From assembly GCF_013248975.1 (NCBI RefSeq), contig NZ_JABRWH010000001.1:3368001-3432000 (forward strand): DNA of 64,000 bases. The letters run 5' to 3'. The notes beneath the pieces are model-generated. The model was not told where the DNA came from and made no database searches. It saw nothing but the letters and a program-made list of their open reading frames with translations. This stretch comes from Neobacillus endophyticus (GTDB lineage: Bacteria; Bacillota; Bacilli; Bacillales; Cytobacillaceae). The position numbers and the translations under genes are program-made. Below are positions 8,939 to 18,049 of the stretch, one piece after another. The number at the start of each line of letters is the position of its first letter. Within the stretch, counting starts at the first letter, position 1.

Positions 8939-9055
8939 AGCAGACCTCACCAATAGTTTTCTCTTATTTTAATCAATTATGAACAGATTAATGCTTAAGT
9001 TCAGAATCTATAATAAACTTGATAATCCTTGTTCAACCATCTAATAGAAACTTAG

Positions 9056-9150
9056 GGATCTTCAACAATCGGGCGCAATTCAGGAGTAATGATAAAAGTC
9101 CAATTTCTTAAACTTAATGAGAAATTGGACTTTTTTATATTTATTTATAG
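9056..9150 (+). repeat. CE5, array element, type III
   Basis: Core AATCGGGCGC 9067-9076; inner hairpin AAAGTCCAATTTCT / AGAAATTGGACTTTTTT, a good terminator. CE10 has the same insert and a related right flank (ATTTATAGTGCAAAATA). No gene in 8,954-9,365 apart from this. Confidence 0.8.
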
Positions 9151-9365
9151 TGCAAAATAGCGCTTAAAACAGGTGAAAAATAACTCCTAAAGTGACACCT
9201 TCCTCACAGAATACTTCGTATGTCTTATTTTAATTAGTTTGTTGCTTTGAGGTACAATTTCTTTGATGATTAAAGAGTCTTTGGTTTAAGAAATTGTAAT
9301 ATTTACCAAATATAAAAAGTGCTATAATTAAACGGGAAGTAAAATTTTGGAATGGGGTGAAGAAA

Positions 9366-9914
9366 ATGTCAATCGAACACAATATTGATTATTATTCAGA
9401 TTTCCGAAATGCAATAATGAATAACGCAGTAATGGTTTCAATTGATTTGAACAATACTATTTATCCTAAAAAAGCTTATAGGAATACAAATTGGCTTTTA
9501 AAATTGAATGAATCAAGGTTTGAATTTACGGACAAAAGGAACGGAAATAGTCTTTTGACAATTGATATGAATATGATTAATCAAGTCGAAATTGGACTTG
9601 CACAAACTTTTCTTGGAGAAGCAGCAGGAATATTTATGAACACCGTATTATTGAGTCGCGTAAAAATTGATTACAATAACGGTGAAAAAATAATTGTCTT
9701 ATGTGAGTCTTTAGAAATACTCTCTAAACTATTCCATTTTGTACAAAAAAGTAACATGAACTTTACAGATCTGCTTAATGTTCAGAGCGAATTGAATAAT
9801 GTTACTGATAGCGAATTAAGAGAGTATTTGACAAAAAACTATCAAAAATTATTAAAGCAGTCGAATTATAAAATCGAAGAATTTTTTTATCAAAACCTAA
9901 AGACTATTTCATAA
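9366..9914 (+). CDS. Hypothetical protein (182 aa)
   Basis: ATG 9366 sits 5 bases after GGGGTGAAG; the frame extends to a GTG at 9357. Cytosolic, no membrane segment or signal. A beta-rich middle (WLLKLNESRFEFTDKRNGNS, VKIDYNNGEKIIVLCES) is followed by a helical C-terminus (SELREYLTKNYQKLLKQS). I do not recognise a family. Own module, followed by CE6. Confidence 0.7.
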   Translation: MSIEHNIDYYSDFRNAIMNNAVMVSIDLNNTIYPKKAYRNTNWLLKLNESRFEFTDKRNGNSLLTIDMNMINQVEIGLAQTFLGEAAGIFMNTVLLSRVKIDYNNGEKIIVLCESLEILSKLFHFVQKSNMNFTDLLNVQSELNNVTDSELREYLTKNYQKLLKQSNYKIEEFFYQNLKTIS

Positions 9915-9944
9915 TTTATGAAGATATGTACTTAAATTATAGGG

Positions 9945-10045
9945 TAATTTACTTCAATAACGATCTTCAACAATCGGGCGCTTTTCCAGAGCAACAAGAA
10001 AGCCAAATTTCTTAATTTTAATATTGAGAAATTTGGCTTTTTATT
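9945..10045 (+). repeat. CE6, array element, type III
   Basis: Left part TTACTTCAATAACGATC, core AATCGGGCGC 9972-9981, hairpin AGCCAAATTTCT / AGAAATTTGGCTTTTT. Confidence 0.8.
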
Positions 10046-10107
10046 TTGGAATTGGAAATACCGATAAAAAAAGACCAAATGTAATAGTCCATCTGAACTT
10101 TCTCTTC

Positions 10108-10587
10108 TTATCGCGTTAAAGCCATATGCGTACTCATGAAATCGTTCAAAACTGCAAATGCGTTCATCATTTCTTCATAATGTAGCTTTTCTTCTTCATC
10201 TTTTACCAATTCTTTAATATTCCTTTCAAGCGAATAACCTTTTTCATACAGCCAGATAAATCCCTCTATAGATTTATCTATAGCCATTGCTACCTTATCA
10301 TTTGGAACAATATCTCCTGTTTGGATTCCTCTATATTTAATCAACTGCAAATCCATCACTTGATAGACCAGACGTTCTTCTTTGTTTTCATTTTTGTTTA
10401 AGGCATTTAAATACTGACGGATTTCTTCTATTTCTTCCTCCTCCATTTCTTGCACCACCATTTCTTGCTCCTCTTTCTCTCTTTTTAGCTCTTCCTCTTC
10501 CCGTTTTCGGTCCCGTCTTGCCGTGATGTAATTACTGAGAGAGAGAATAAAAGCTATCAATGATAGGCATAATGAAAAAGTTGACAT
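10108..10587 (-). CDS. Membrane-anchored coiled-coil protein (159 aa)
   Basis: One N-terminal membrane helix (FSLCLSLIAFILSLSNYI, residues 4-21), then a strongly charged coiled coil rich in E and K (REEEELKREKEEQEMVVQ, EMEEEEIEEIRQYL) and a soluble helical domain. Probably a cytosolic domain tethered to the membrane. ATG 10587 chosen over TTG 10590. It lies downstream of the small basic membrane protein at 10,701-10,958 on the same strand, with which it may be co-expressed. Family not recognised. Confidence 0.7.
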   Translation of the reverse strand: MSTFSLCLSLIAFILSLSNYITARRDRKREEEELKREKEEQEMVVQEMEEEEIEEIRQYLNALNKNENKEERLVYQVMDLQLIKYRGIQTGDIVPNDKVAMAIDKSIEGFIWLYEKGYSLERNIKELVKDEEEKLHYEEMMNAFAVLNDFMSTHMALTR

Positions 10588-10651
10588 CAAACGCTCACTT
10601 CACTTGTCTTTTTGGTATAAAGAGGGTAAAAGTAACATACAAGTAAATGCT

Positions 10652-10679
10652 GGAGGAAAGGAGCAAGCTCCTTCCCTCC
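10652..10679 (-). other. Strong hairpin between two minus-strand genes
   Basis: GGAGGAAAGGAGC / GCTCCTTCCCTCC with loop AA. It could be a terminator or an mRNA processing structure; no T-run follows on either strand. Confidence 0.5.
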
Positions 10680-10700
10680 GTTTGAGGTTCTTAGAACTCC

Positions 10701-10958
10701 TTAACGCTTCCGACGTTGGGAGTTCTTTTTCTTCTTTTGTTTAGCGACCTCTATCTTTAACTGGAGGTAGAGGCGCTTTTCTCTTTGCTCTAGGTAGCGC
10801 AGAGTCGCAACACCTAAAACAACCAAAGAAGCTAAGATTCCTTTATCACACACTTTTCTTCTTTTATTCATTCCCAAATAAACTATAAACCATTTTATAA
10901 AAAGAGTTGTTAAAAACAACAAAGTTGCGAAAACAGCCTTTATTTTATTTAAAAGCAT
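10701..10958 (-). CDS. Small basic membrane protein (85 aa)
   Basis: Hydrophobic stretch AVFATLLFLTTLFIKWFIVYL then GILASLVVLGVATL and a very basic end (KQKKKKNSQRRKR). The start is uncertain: ATG 10958 gives MLLNKIK; the frame is open to 11087 but that part is unconvincing. No strong ribosome site. Unknown function. Confidence 0.45.
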   Translation of the reverse strand: MLLNKIKAVFATLLFLTTLFIKWFIVYLGMNKRRKVCDKGILASLVVLGVATLRYLEQREKRLYLQLKIEVAKQKKKKNSQRRKR

Positions 10959-11086
10959 GGATGCCAAGCTTTCGCCTGTCTTTTTATTTTCAGGAGGTCC
11001 GGTGGTATAGCTGCAAAGGGCGCAGCCATGCACCTTAAAGGCATGGTGGGCAAGCTTTAGGCTTGGATATGTGTTACCCTGTTGCA

Positions 11087-11197
11087 ATGGGAAATGCCAT
11101 AACAGAACTAAAAGAATTAGCTAAAGAAGCAACTGAGACCAATGATAACGATGGAGTGGCAAAAACTTTGGATTCCTTATTCAACGGGTTGCGTTAG
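11087..11197 (+). CDS. Possible short protein or gene tail (36 aa)
   Basis: Reads MGNAITELKELAKEATETND and ends DSLFNGLR. Amphipathic helix, no ribosome site at ATG 11087. May be the 3' end of a decayed gene preceding CE7. Confidence 0.3.
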   Translation: MGNAITELKELAKEATETNDNDGVAKTLDSLFNGLR

Positions 11198-11238
11198 CTC
11201 AATATGACATAGTGGTAAAGTATTAATTTATATATATA

Positions 11239-11330
11239 TAGATCTTCAACAATCGGGCGCAATTCTGTAGTAAGAATTGCGCTTTTTCCTTATGTTAAGG
11301 GCCAGATTGTTGCATAACAATGTGAAGAAA
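11239..11330 (+). repeat. CE7, array element, type I, fully folded form
   Basis: The clearest copy. Outer arms CAACAATC (11247-11254) and GATTGTTG (11305-11312) are perfect reverse complements; inner stem GCGCAATTCT (11257-11266) pairs with AGAATTGCGC (11273-11282), followed by T5. The flank to about 11,365 (TTTCACTTGAACTA) matches CE14. Confidence 0.88.
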
Positions 11331-11366
11331 AAAATGAATATTGCGAATAATTTCACTTGAACTACC

Positions 11367-11492
11367 ATGAAAATAAACATCTGTAACTTTGAGAAAATGG
11401 CAATACTTAAGAAGACGCAGCTCATTAGTTTTTTAAAAAAAGGGGAGAGCGCCAAATTCATTGATCAATGGTATTTTAGTGAACCGGTTTAA
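11367..11492 (+). CDS. Possible small protein truncated at IS110 (41 aa)
   Basis: ATG directly behind the CE7 right arm, reading MKINICNFEKMAILKKTQLI and ending WYFSEPV. It ends inside the 3' end of the IS110 transposase region, so it may be a gene cut by that insertion. Confidence 0.35.
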   Translation: MKINICNFEKMAILKKTQLISFLKKGESAKFIDQWYFSEPV

Positions 11493-12711
11493 GAGGCTTT
11501 AGGTTCTTCCAACGTAACGGTGTAACCTAAACTTTCGAGTCGTCTTAGAGAATGCCGAACAATTGATTGTTGTCTTTGCTTATCAAAGTAGTCTTCACCT
11601 AAGTCTACATACATTTCTTTTCGGGTTAATAGATAATAGGAGATACGTAACATTGCGTGAGCGACTACAATACCAGCACGTTTCTTACCCTTTCGGGATG
11701 CTGTTCGCCTATACAGTGCACCGAGATAGTTTTTAGATCCTCTTACTGAATGAGCTGCTTCGGTTAACGCCGATCTTAAATACTTATTTCCTTTTTTAGT
11801 TTTGACTGATTTTCTTTTTCCAGCACTTTCATTTTGCCCAGGAACTAATCCTGCCCAAGAACACAAATGAGCTGCAGAAGGGAATTGCTTCTTCACATCA
11901 GTCCCAATTTCAGATAGGATTTGCTCAGCCATTCTGGTCGCTATTCCAGGAATCGAATCCAATCGTGATACATCTTCTTGATGAGAGCTGACTCTTTCCG
12001 CAACTTCTTGATCGAGCATCTCGATTTGTTCAGTCAGAAAATCAATATGACTTAAAATGGTTTTTAACATGAGGCGTTGATGTGAATTGATATAGCCTTT
12101 TAGGGCAAGTTCCAATTCTTCTTTCTTCTTTTTCATAGTGCGGCGTGCAAAGTTTGCTAGTTTTTCAGGATCCTCTTCACCATTTGCAATGGCATCAAGC
12201 ATATCTCGTGATGAAACACCCAACACATCTGAAACAACTGACCCCAACTTAATGTTCGCGCCTTCTAATACCTTTTGGATTCGGTTATGTTGTCTGGCAC
12301 GTTCCTCAATAATACTTCTACGATAGCGAACGAGTTCACGCAATTCACGTTGATTTCGGTCAGGGATATAACTGGCTTTAAGTAATCCATGGCGAAGAAG
12401 TTTGGCAATCCATTCTGCATCCTTCACATCCGTCTTTCGTCCTGGAACTGCCTTCATATGTTGGGCATTCACCACTAAAAACTCAATATCCTCAGCTTCT
12501 AGTAAGTTCACAATAGGTTTCCAATAAACACTCGTGCTCTCCATGGCGACATGAGTACAATTATGTTGTTTAATCCAGTCAACCAACTGTAAAAGAAATA
12601 CAGTTTTAGTAGAGAACGTTTGAATCTCCTTTCCTTCTGGTGTCAAAATACAGGCAGTAATATTGTCCTTATGGACATCCATACCGCATGCTCTTTCAAT
12701 GACTACATCCA
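11489..12711 (-). CDS. IS110-family transposase (407 aa)
   Basis: DEDD-type recombinase of the IS110 family. N-terminal RuvC-like domain: GMDVHKDN (D), VAMESTSVYW (E), KTDVKDAEW (D, D). The C-terminal Transposase_20 domain has the SIPGIATRMAEQILSEIG helix-hairpin-helix and PGQNESAGKRKSVKTKKG with the conserved Ser. MDVVIERACG at 12711 is the likely start; the frame extends to 12763. These enzymes use a structured RNA from the element's own flank to choose target and donor. Confidence 0.92.
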
Positions 12712-12729
12712 TTGAAAACTTCCTTTCTA

Positions 12730-12960
12730 CGGCGATGATTATTATTAGAGGCTGGTGCAACAACCAGAATAGGATTAATCTACCATGTGTGCTTCCCGTA
12801 AGGGAGCGACAGTCAGTGGTGCACCGTGGTCGGTGGAGTCAGACTAACGGATGGGCTCTAACGCACCATAGTTCATCGACCTTCCTCTCCAGCCGTAGAA
12901 TCAGTATTGACGGTTTAAAACCATTTTCATTCTCTGTGGTGAAGCGTTGATTTTTGCGCT
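12730..12960 (-). ncRNA. Candidate IS110 bridge RNA region
   Basis: GC-richer than its surroundings and gene-free, located 5' of the transposase where IS110-group bridge RNAs are encoded. Several short inverted repeats are visible, e.g. GGTGCACC-type and CTTCCCGTAAGGGAG. Inference from family knowledge only; no fold was computed. Confidence 0.35.
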
Positions 12961-13170
12961 TCATGGATGGCTAACGGGGCAGTTTAGTTCCATAAGAGTC
13001 CTATTGGAATAAATTCTTTCTATGGTTTTCCAATCAATTAATTAGGGCTTAATTAAATTATACAATTTTAGTTGCATATAGATGAAAGCCTGACCAATAA
13101 ACAGTAGCTAGAATAATATATCTTGAAGGAATTTTAATCCTTTAAATTACAATGGAATGGAGGAATTAAT

Positions 13171-13344
13171 ATGCCAAGAGGACGCAGTGGTCGTTCTAGC
13201 CGCCGTACAAGCCGTCGTTCGAGCCGTCGGTCGAGCTGTCGTTCAAGCCGTCGTTCAATTCACTCGATTAGTTTCCCGTTCCTTATCACCTTTACCTCTT
13301 ATCACGGCGGATCTGTTCGACCAGTTAATTCTGTTTCTATCTAA
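13171..13344 (+). CDS. Arg/Ser-rich small protein with foreign 3' end (57 aa)
   Basis: ATG 13171 follows a good TGGAGGAA site. Residues 1-29 are a tandem R-S-S-R repeat (MPRGRSGRSSRRTSRRSSRR...), strongly basic. From about residue 30 the frame runs through the antisense of the truncated integrase, so the original C-terminus has been replaced. Probably the stub of an RS-repeat protein gene. Confidence 0.45.
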   Translation: MPRGRSGRSSRRTSRRSSRRSSCRSSRRSIHSISFPFLITFTSYHGGSVRPVNSVSI

Positions 13345-13782
13345 GGTGACAATCTCTCCGATACGGCATCCGGTGGAGAACATAAATTCAAACAGTGCTT
13401 TTTCCATTGGATTACTGCAGGCTTCGCGTAGATGCTCGATTTCCATTTCGCTTAAAAATTTAGGGATTCGTTTCCCAGCTTTAGGCTCTTTTATTTTAGC
13501 TGCTGGGTTCTTAGGGATATGTCCTTCTTCATGTGACCACCGAAACATTGATTTGATAAACCGAATGCGATGAGCCAAACTGGCGGGTTTGAGGCTTTCA
13601 CTTGATTTGGCTAGATAAGCTTTTAATTGGTCTGTCGTGACGGCTTCGAGTGGCACATCTTTAAAAAATCGTATTAGTAAAATGGATTGGAGTTTGTATG
13701 CTTTTAATGTTTGAGGAGAAAAGCCTTCGATTCGTTTGTCGGCTTCGTACATTTCCTATGCTTTAGATAATAACAATTTCAT
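13255..13782 (-). pseudogene. Broken tyrosine recombinase (XerC/D-like integrase)
   Basis: N-terminal SAM-like core-binding domain (SPQTLKAYKLQSILLIRFF, LKPASLAHRIRFIKSMFRW) and the first part of the catalytic domain with the first Arg (STGCRIGEIVTLD). The frame then stops after GKGDKERETNRVN: the HxxR box, the second His and the Tyr are missing. At the 5' end ATG 13782 with CAGGAGAG is followed by an in-frame TAG after MKLLLSKA. Dead at both ends. It is the only site-specific recombinase seen in the window, hence of interest for the array. Confidence 0.85.
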
Positions 13783-14004
13783 CTCTCCTGTTTCTTTTTT
13801 CCAGGAATTATTGACTCCAATGACGAAATTGAAACAGCAGTTGTTATTAAGCTAAAGTGCAGGTTAATTTAAGAAAATAGACACCCAGGGGATTATTGGC
13901 TCAGTGGTTATGAAGGTTCACAATTTCTAAATCTCATAAAAATTCTATGCGCATCCTGGCTTACTGTATAACTTGAAGGACCCTATGGTGATTCACCCCA
14001 ATAA

Positions 14005-14029
14005 AAAAAGCATCCGATTATTCGGATGC
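14005..14029 (-). terminator. Terminator of the 69 aa gene
   Basis: GCATCCG / CGGATGC hairpin; the flanking A7 gives T7 on the minus strand. Confidence 0.85.
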
Positions 14030-14227
14030 ATACTTAATTATTCCATGTATATAAACTGAGTATTCTCTCTGGACATATTCTCTTAATTTAATTCTTTTTT
14101 CTGCCTCTAATATTCTAACCATTTCTTGAATCTTTTTTTCACTTTCTTTTGTTGTAGGAATCTCTAATGAAAACAAATTACCTTGACTACTATTTAGTAA
14201 TTTTTTTAATAACTCAACTTTACTCAT
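14018..14227 (-). CDS. Hypothetical protein (69 aa)
   Basis: ATG 14227 is preceded by AAAGGGGA on the minus strand. Helical, charged (KIQEMVRILEAEKRIKLREY), no membrane segment. No family recognised. Followed at once by a terminator. Confidence 0.65.
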   Translation of the reverse strand: MSKVELLKKLLNSSQGNLFSLEIPTTKESEKKIQEMVRILEAEKRIKLREYVQREYSVYIHGIIKYASE

Positions 14228-14369
14228 TGGATAATCCCCTTTATTTACTAATATTCGACATAAAGGCGACTTTTTCCTTGGAACATCATATATTGTTTCA
14301 AGTTCTACCTGCTTTCCAAAAAAAAATTTGAATACAGATACTATGACAGGAATGGGGTAGCTTTTTTTA

Positions 14370-14552
14370 TTAGCTTTTTTTATAACTACCTTTTACCAAT
14401 CTAATCATATCACGCCCTGATATCTTACCTGTTTCATGATAACCTTTTTCATCACGCAAACTCAAGTTCCAGCTACTATCGTTATCTTCATTTAACCTAT
14501 ATAACTTATTGGTAAAAACATTTGTATAAAAATCTCCATTTCTTAGCCTCAT
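14370..14552 (-). CDS. Hypothetical protein (60 aa)
   Basis: ATG 14552 behind AGAGGGGGG. Short beta-rich protein (RLRNGDFYTNVFTNKLYRLN, ending RLVKGSYKKS). Unknown. The next 360 bases to 14,919 hold no recognisable gene or CE. Confidence 0.6.
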   Translation of the reverse strand: MRLRNGDFYTNVFTNKLYRLNEDNDSSWNLSLRDEKGYHETGKISGRDMIRLVKGSYKKS

Positions 14553-14919
14553 ACTATCCCCCCTCTAATGTATATAAACTGTATTATACCCAAGATATTG
14601 ACCTGGAGCCTTTAGAAATATACAAAAATCCTGGATATACAGGGGAAAGAAGTTAATCAGAGAGTAGGGCCAGAGCATGAGTGCCTTTTCGTTTGTAATC
14701 CAAGTTGTAATTTACCCAATTTTTTTAAAATTCGCACTTCAAATAATAACCAATTATGATGATTAAGAAGTCTTATATAGAGCAGATTTCTTCACAATAT
14801 CAATACTTCTATGTTAAGTTTGTTTAAACATGGGTGCGACTTGCAACTATGTTTACAGTTTAAATTTTTTAGCCAATGGGAAAGATAATAAGGAAGATTT
14901 GGAAAAGGAGGAATGAAGA

Positions 14920-15093
14920 ATGGATGTTTTATTAACATCAAAGCAAGTCATTACTCAGATCCAGAATTTACACAACGAAGGTAAATCTCTAAAGAAAAAA
15001 GAGGTAAAACAACTTTATCCTGATTTAATGCGGAGTGCTTTGCATTATTACCCAAGTTGGCAACATGCCCTAGAAGAAAGTAAAGTAGGTTAG
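14920..15093 (+). CDS. Small protein with HNH-associated-type repeat (57 aa)
   Basis: ATG 14920 follows GGAAAAGGAGGAATGA, a very strong site. The sequence KQVITQIQNLHNEGKSLKKK, VKQLYPDLMRSALHYYPSWQ fits the short repeat that accompanies many HNH/homing nucleases (pattern L..G..L....V....P.L..A...Y..SW..AL). Here it stands alone. DNA binding is plausible but unproven. Confidence 0.65.
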   Translation: MDVLLTSKQVITQIQNLHNEGKSLKKKEVKQLYPDLMRSALHYYPSWQHALEESKVG

Positions 15094-15144
15094 AGTATCT
15101 AACACATCATGCCATTTAAATACCATGAAATCTGTTAACAAAAG

Positions 15145-15169
15145 AGCCATCCATCTGGATGGTTTTTTT
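15145..15169 (+). terminator. Terminator of the 57 aa gene
   Basis: CCATCC / GGATGG with an ATCT loop and T7. Confidence 0.85.
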
Positions 15170-15283
15170 ATATGTATAACTCTTTTTAGGAATGGCACAA
15201 AAGCACAAGAGTTGCAATCGAATCAATAACTAGTATCGCTTTTACAATGTTCAGGTAACTATTTAGATTTGTGAAATGTTACA

Positions 15284-15390
15284 CTTAAAGTAACGGGTGC
15301 TTTTCTACAACAATATTCAGTAAATTATATTCAACAATCGGGCGCGTTAATCGAAGAAAGATTAACGCTTTTTTTGTTGAGTTATAAAGA
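15284..15390 (+). repeat. CE8, array element, type I
   Basis: Left box CACTTAAAGTAACGGGTGC, then a 35-base spacer identical to CE15's, core AATCGGGCGC 15336-15345, stem GCGTTAATC / GATTAACGC plus T7. Confidence 0.85.
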
Positions 15391-15498
15391 TAACTGAGAG
15401 GTTAGCTTAACAAGGGCACACAAAAATTCTATTGATAAAGAACCATTATGATAAACTTAATTTTAGATAACAAAAGGCACCAATCGGAGGATTTAAGT

Positions 15499-16095
15499 AT
15501 GTTTGACTACCCAATTCACAATGTCCCAAGAGAAATTGAAGAAAAAATGGAAAAAGCAAAATATCCGAAAAGGAAACTTAGAATCCTTAATGAATGGGCA
15601 TTAAGTACGTTCCCAGAAAGGCTGGAAATTTTAAAGAAAGCCTTTGAGAGTGATGGTGGCGTGCTTGACTATACACCTGAATCTTTAATGCCTATATGGG
15701 ATTGGGCTTTTGAACATACGATAAAGGAAATGGTGTCCGAAGAGGAATTAGATGAAAAAACTGCTAATTTAGGCCCACTTGCCAAAGTGATTCATAAACA
15801 ATTAGCGAAAGAAAGGTTCACGGAACAATCGCAAACCCTTTTAAGAGATGTAGGTATTTATTTGGGAGAAGTTCTAAAGATGAAGCATCCTAAATTTTTT
15901 TGGGATATGGAGTTAAAATACAAAAGAAGTAACAATTTCGGAAAGGTTGTTCTTGCAGGATATACGGGCGAATACAACGTTGACCTTCAAGGGGTAGTCG
16001 TAGCGATTAGATGGAGAGATGATGAACAAGGGCACGACACAGAACGATTATACAAAATATACATAGCGCAACACGAAGTTGCTTGTTTTGAATAA
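15499..16095 (+). CDS. Hypothetical cytosolic protein (198 aa)
   Basis: Start ATG 15499 (MFDYPIHNVPREIEE) is chosen for the CGGAGGA site; the frame opens at 15448. Mostly helical N-terminal two-thirds (KRKLRILNEWALSTFPERLE) and a beta C-terminus (VVLAGYTGEYNVDLQGVVVA). It looks like a complete single-domain protein; such proteins often act as immunity factors, but nothing here proves that. Confidence 0.7.
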   Translation: MFDYPIHNVPREIEEKMEKAKYPKRKLRILNEWALSTFPERLEILKKAFESDGGVLDYTPESLMPIWDWAFEHTIKEMVSEEELDEKTANLGPLAKVIHKQLAKERFTEQSQTLLRDVGIYLGEVLKMKHPKFFWDMELKYKRSNNFGKVVLAGYTGEYNVDLQGVVVAIRWRDDEQGHDTERLYKIYIAQHEVACFE

Positions 16096-16171
16096 TCTTC
16101 ATCTTTAATTAACGTATGTGTCGTTCAACAAGCTTTGATTGATTTTAGGGCTAAACACATATTTCGTTATT

Positions 16172-16258
16172 CCATATTAGGGTGCAAGAATTGAAGAATT
16201 TATGGACAGCAGCAGTTTATTTTTTATTGTCGTTAATTCGTTAAATGGGAGTATAGTA
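16172..16258 (+). repeat. CE9, degenerate type II element
   Basis: Core eroded to TTAGGGTGCAAGAATTG; remains of the hairpin GGACAGCAGCAG and right box TTCGTTAAATGGGAG. Confidence 0.6.
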
Positions 16259-16302
16259 AAATAACAAAGTTATTTTATATTTACAAAAAAAGGGTGAATC
16301 TT

Positions 16303-16659
16303 ATGTCTTATAACCATATTATTTTAGAGGTATATTGTTTGAATGGAATTGGGGAGAAAGAAATTGAAACTACTCCAGATTTTTGCCCCAAAGTCCATAA
16401 ACCTGGATTCCATTGTCTTGAAAATAATTGTAAACATCATAGCTATACATATGCTCCTTATGAGATTGCTTATGCTGATAAAAATGGCTTAGTACCCGAT
16501 TCAGATTGTTGGATTGGCTTTGGAGGGGATATGGAGCCAGAAGATTATAACGAAGAAAAAATAACAAATCTAAAAAAATTATGGAGAGATGTTTGTAAAG
16601 CGAAAATAGAGGAAGCGTATGAAGAATTTATGCAAAAAGCTGATTTAAAAAATAAATAA
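16303..16659 (+). CDS. Hypothetical Cys-containing protein (118 aa)
   Basis: ATG 16303 behind AGGGTGA; a GTG at 16294 is in frame. Contains three cysteines and two histidines in HKPGFHCLENNCKHHSYTY, which could hold a metal, and an acidic centre (PDSDCWIGFGGDMEPEDYNE). No family recognised. Confidence 0.65.
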   Translation: MSYNHIILEVYCLNGIGEKEIETTPDFCPKVHKPGFHCLENNCKHHSYTYAPYEIAYADKNGLVPDSDCWIGFGGDMEPEDYNEEKITNLKKLWRDVCKAKIEEAYEEFMQKADLKNK

Positions 16660-16717
16660 AGGACAGCCACCAAAACAAAAAAAATCGTTATTGAACTTAT
16701 GGTCAATAAAGAAAAAT

Positions 16718-16805
16718 AAATGATCTTCAACAATCGGGCGCTATTCAGGAGTAATGATAAAAGTCCAATTTTTTAATTTTAATGAGAAATTGGACTTTTT
16801 ATATT
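16718..16805 (+). repeat. CE10, array element, type III
   Basis: Core AATCGGGCGC 16732-16741 and the same AAAGTCCAATTT / AAATTGGACTTTTT insert as CE5. Confidence 0.8.
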
Positions 16806-16947
16806 TATTTATGATGCAAAATAACTCCTAAAGTGACAGGATTAAGCTAAAGCTAACTTTAGTTGGAAATGATTTGATTGTTAACTAATGCGAAGGAATT
16901 CATGACTATGTGTCGAATTATGGAAATAGACAAGTGGAGGTGGAGAG

Positions 16948-17889
16948 ATGAAAGATTTGTATTTTCGAGATAACGGTTCTTTTACCATTGTTCAGTTTAC
17001 AGATTTACATTGGAAAAATGGTAATCCAAAAGATATTCAGACATACTCGTTGATGAAGCGGATTTTGGAAGTTGAATCGCCGGACCTTGTAGTTTTTACA
17101 GGCGATGTCATACATAGTGAGGAATGTGAAGATCCATTCGACTCTTACAGAAACGCTGTTAGGGTAGTAGAGGAATTTGGTATTCCTTGGGCATCTGTTT
17201 TTGGAAATCATGATGCGGAAATGAACTGCTCAAAGACTGAGTTGATCAGTTTGCAACATGAGCATCGACATTGTTTAACAGAAACTGGTCCTGAATTAGA
17301 GAATAGATTTGGTAATTATCTTTTACGAGTTAAATCCAAAAAATCAGATGAATCAATTATGGCATTATATATGTTTGATTCAGGGAGTAACTTAAATCAT
17401 CCGATCGGTGGATATGAATGGATAACACATAGCCAAATTAACTGGTATAAAGAAAATTCAAGACAATTAACAATGTCAAACAAGGGAATGCCACTACTGT
17501 CCTTGGCGTTTTTTCATATACCCTTACCTGAATACAACGAAGTATGGAACTATCATATATGCTACGGTCATAATTACGAAGGAATGGGTTGTCCAAAAGT
17601 TAACTCTGGTCTGTTTACTGCATTTCTTGAAATGAATGACGTAAAAGGTGTTTTCGTTGGGCATGACCATATTAACGATTTTTGGGGCGAGTTACACGGA
17701 ATTCGCCTCTTTTATGGCAGGGCTACGGGTTACAACACCTACGGAAAAGAAGGGTTTTCCCGAGGGGCAAGAATTATTCGTTTATTTGAAGAAGATCGAT
17801 CTTACCAATCATGGATTCGATTGGATGATGGTACAAAAGTTGATCATCAACAACGACATGATCCTGATCATGTTTGGAAACGTATTTAA
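16948..17889 (+). CDS. Metallophosphoesterase (313 aa)
   Basis: Calcineurin-like phosphoesterase using two metal ions, substrate unknown. All five motifs are in place: D19-x-H21 (FTDLH), GD53 (FTGDVIHS), GN87H88D (FGNHDAE), a His in FFHIPLPEY, and GH239DH241. It is closest in pattern to the Dcr2/YkuE-like cytosolic branch; there is no signal peptide. ATG 16948 follows GTGGAGGTGGAGAG. Full-length and probably functional. Confidence 0.9.
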   Translation: MKDLYFRDNGSFTIVQFTDLHWKNGNPKDIQTYSLMKRILEVESPDLVVFTGDVIHSEECEDPFDSYRNAVRVVEEFGIPWASVFGNHDAEMNCSKTELISLQHEHRHCLTETGPELENRFGNYLLRVKSKKSDESIMALYMFDSGSNLNHPIGGYEWITHSQINWYKENSRQLTMSNKGMPLLSLAFFHIPLPEYNEVWNYHICYGHNYEGMGCPKVNSGLFTAFLEMNDVKGVFVGHDHINDFWGELHGIRLFYGRATGYNTYGKEGFSRGARIIRLFEEDRSYQSWIRLDDGTKVDHQQRHDPDHVWKRI

Positions 17890-17945
17890 AGGACATTTTC
17901 ACTAAAAGGGGTACAGCCACATAGCCTTCAAGTTAATTTTAATGC

Positions 17946-18008
17946 ACCCCCAAAACGAAATTTTAGCCTATCTTGTAACAAAGAAGCTCATTTTATCGTT
18001 TTGGGGGT
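17946..18008. repeat. Long-loop inverted repeat
   Basis: ACCCCCAAAACGA (17946-17958) and TCGTTTTGGGGGT (17996-18008) are perfect reverse complements around 37 bases. May be a remnant of mobile DNA ends. Confidence 0.7.
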
Positions 18009-18049
18009 ATTCTGTTTTCTTGGCTTGATGGGCATGTGGCGAGACCCCT

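Larger units (their letters stand above)
11486..13000 (-). mobile_element. IS110-family element, approximate bounds
   Basis: Transposase plus a 5' non-coding stretch of about 250-300 bases (12,764-13,030). IS110 elements have no clear terminal repeats and often no target duplication, so the ends cannot be placed by eye. Confidence 0.65.

Noticed and set aside
10701..11087. Full 128 aa reading of the small membrane protein
   Set aside because: The first 43 residues lack a start signal and look non-coding; the shorter form is annotated.
13157..13573. 138 aa plus-strand ORF with AVVRAVGRAV repeats
   Set aside because: Another frame of the Arg/Ser repeat gene continued antisense to the integrase fragment; ATG 13171 with its site fits better.
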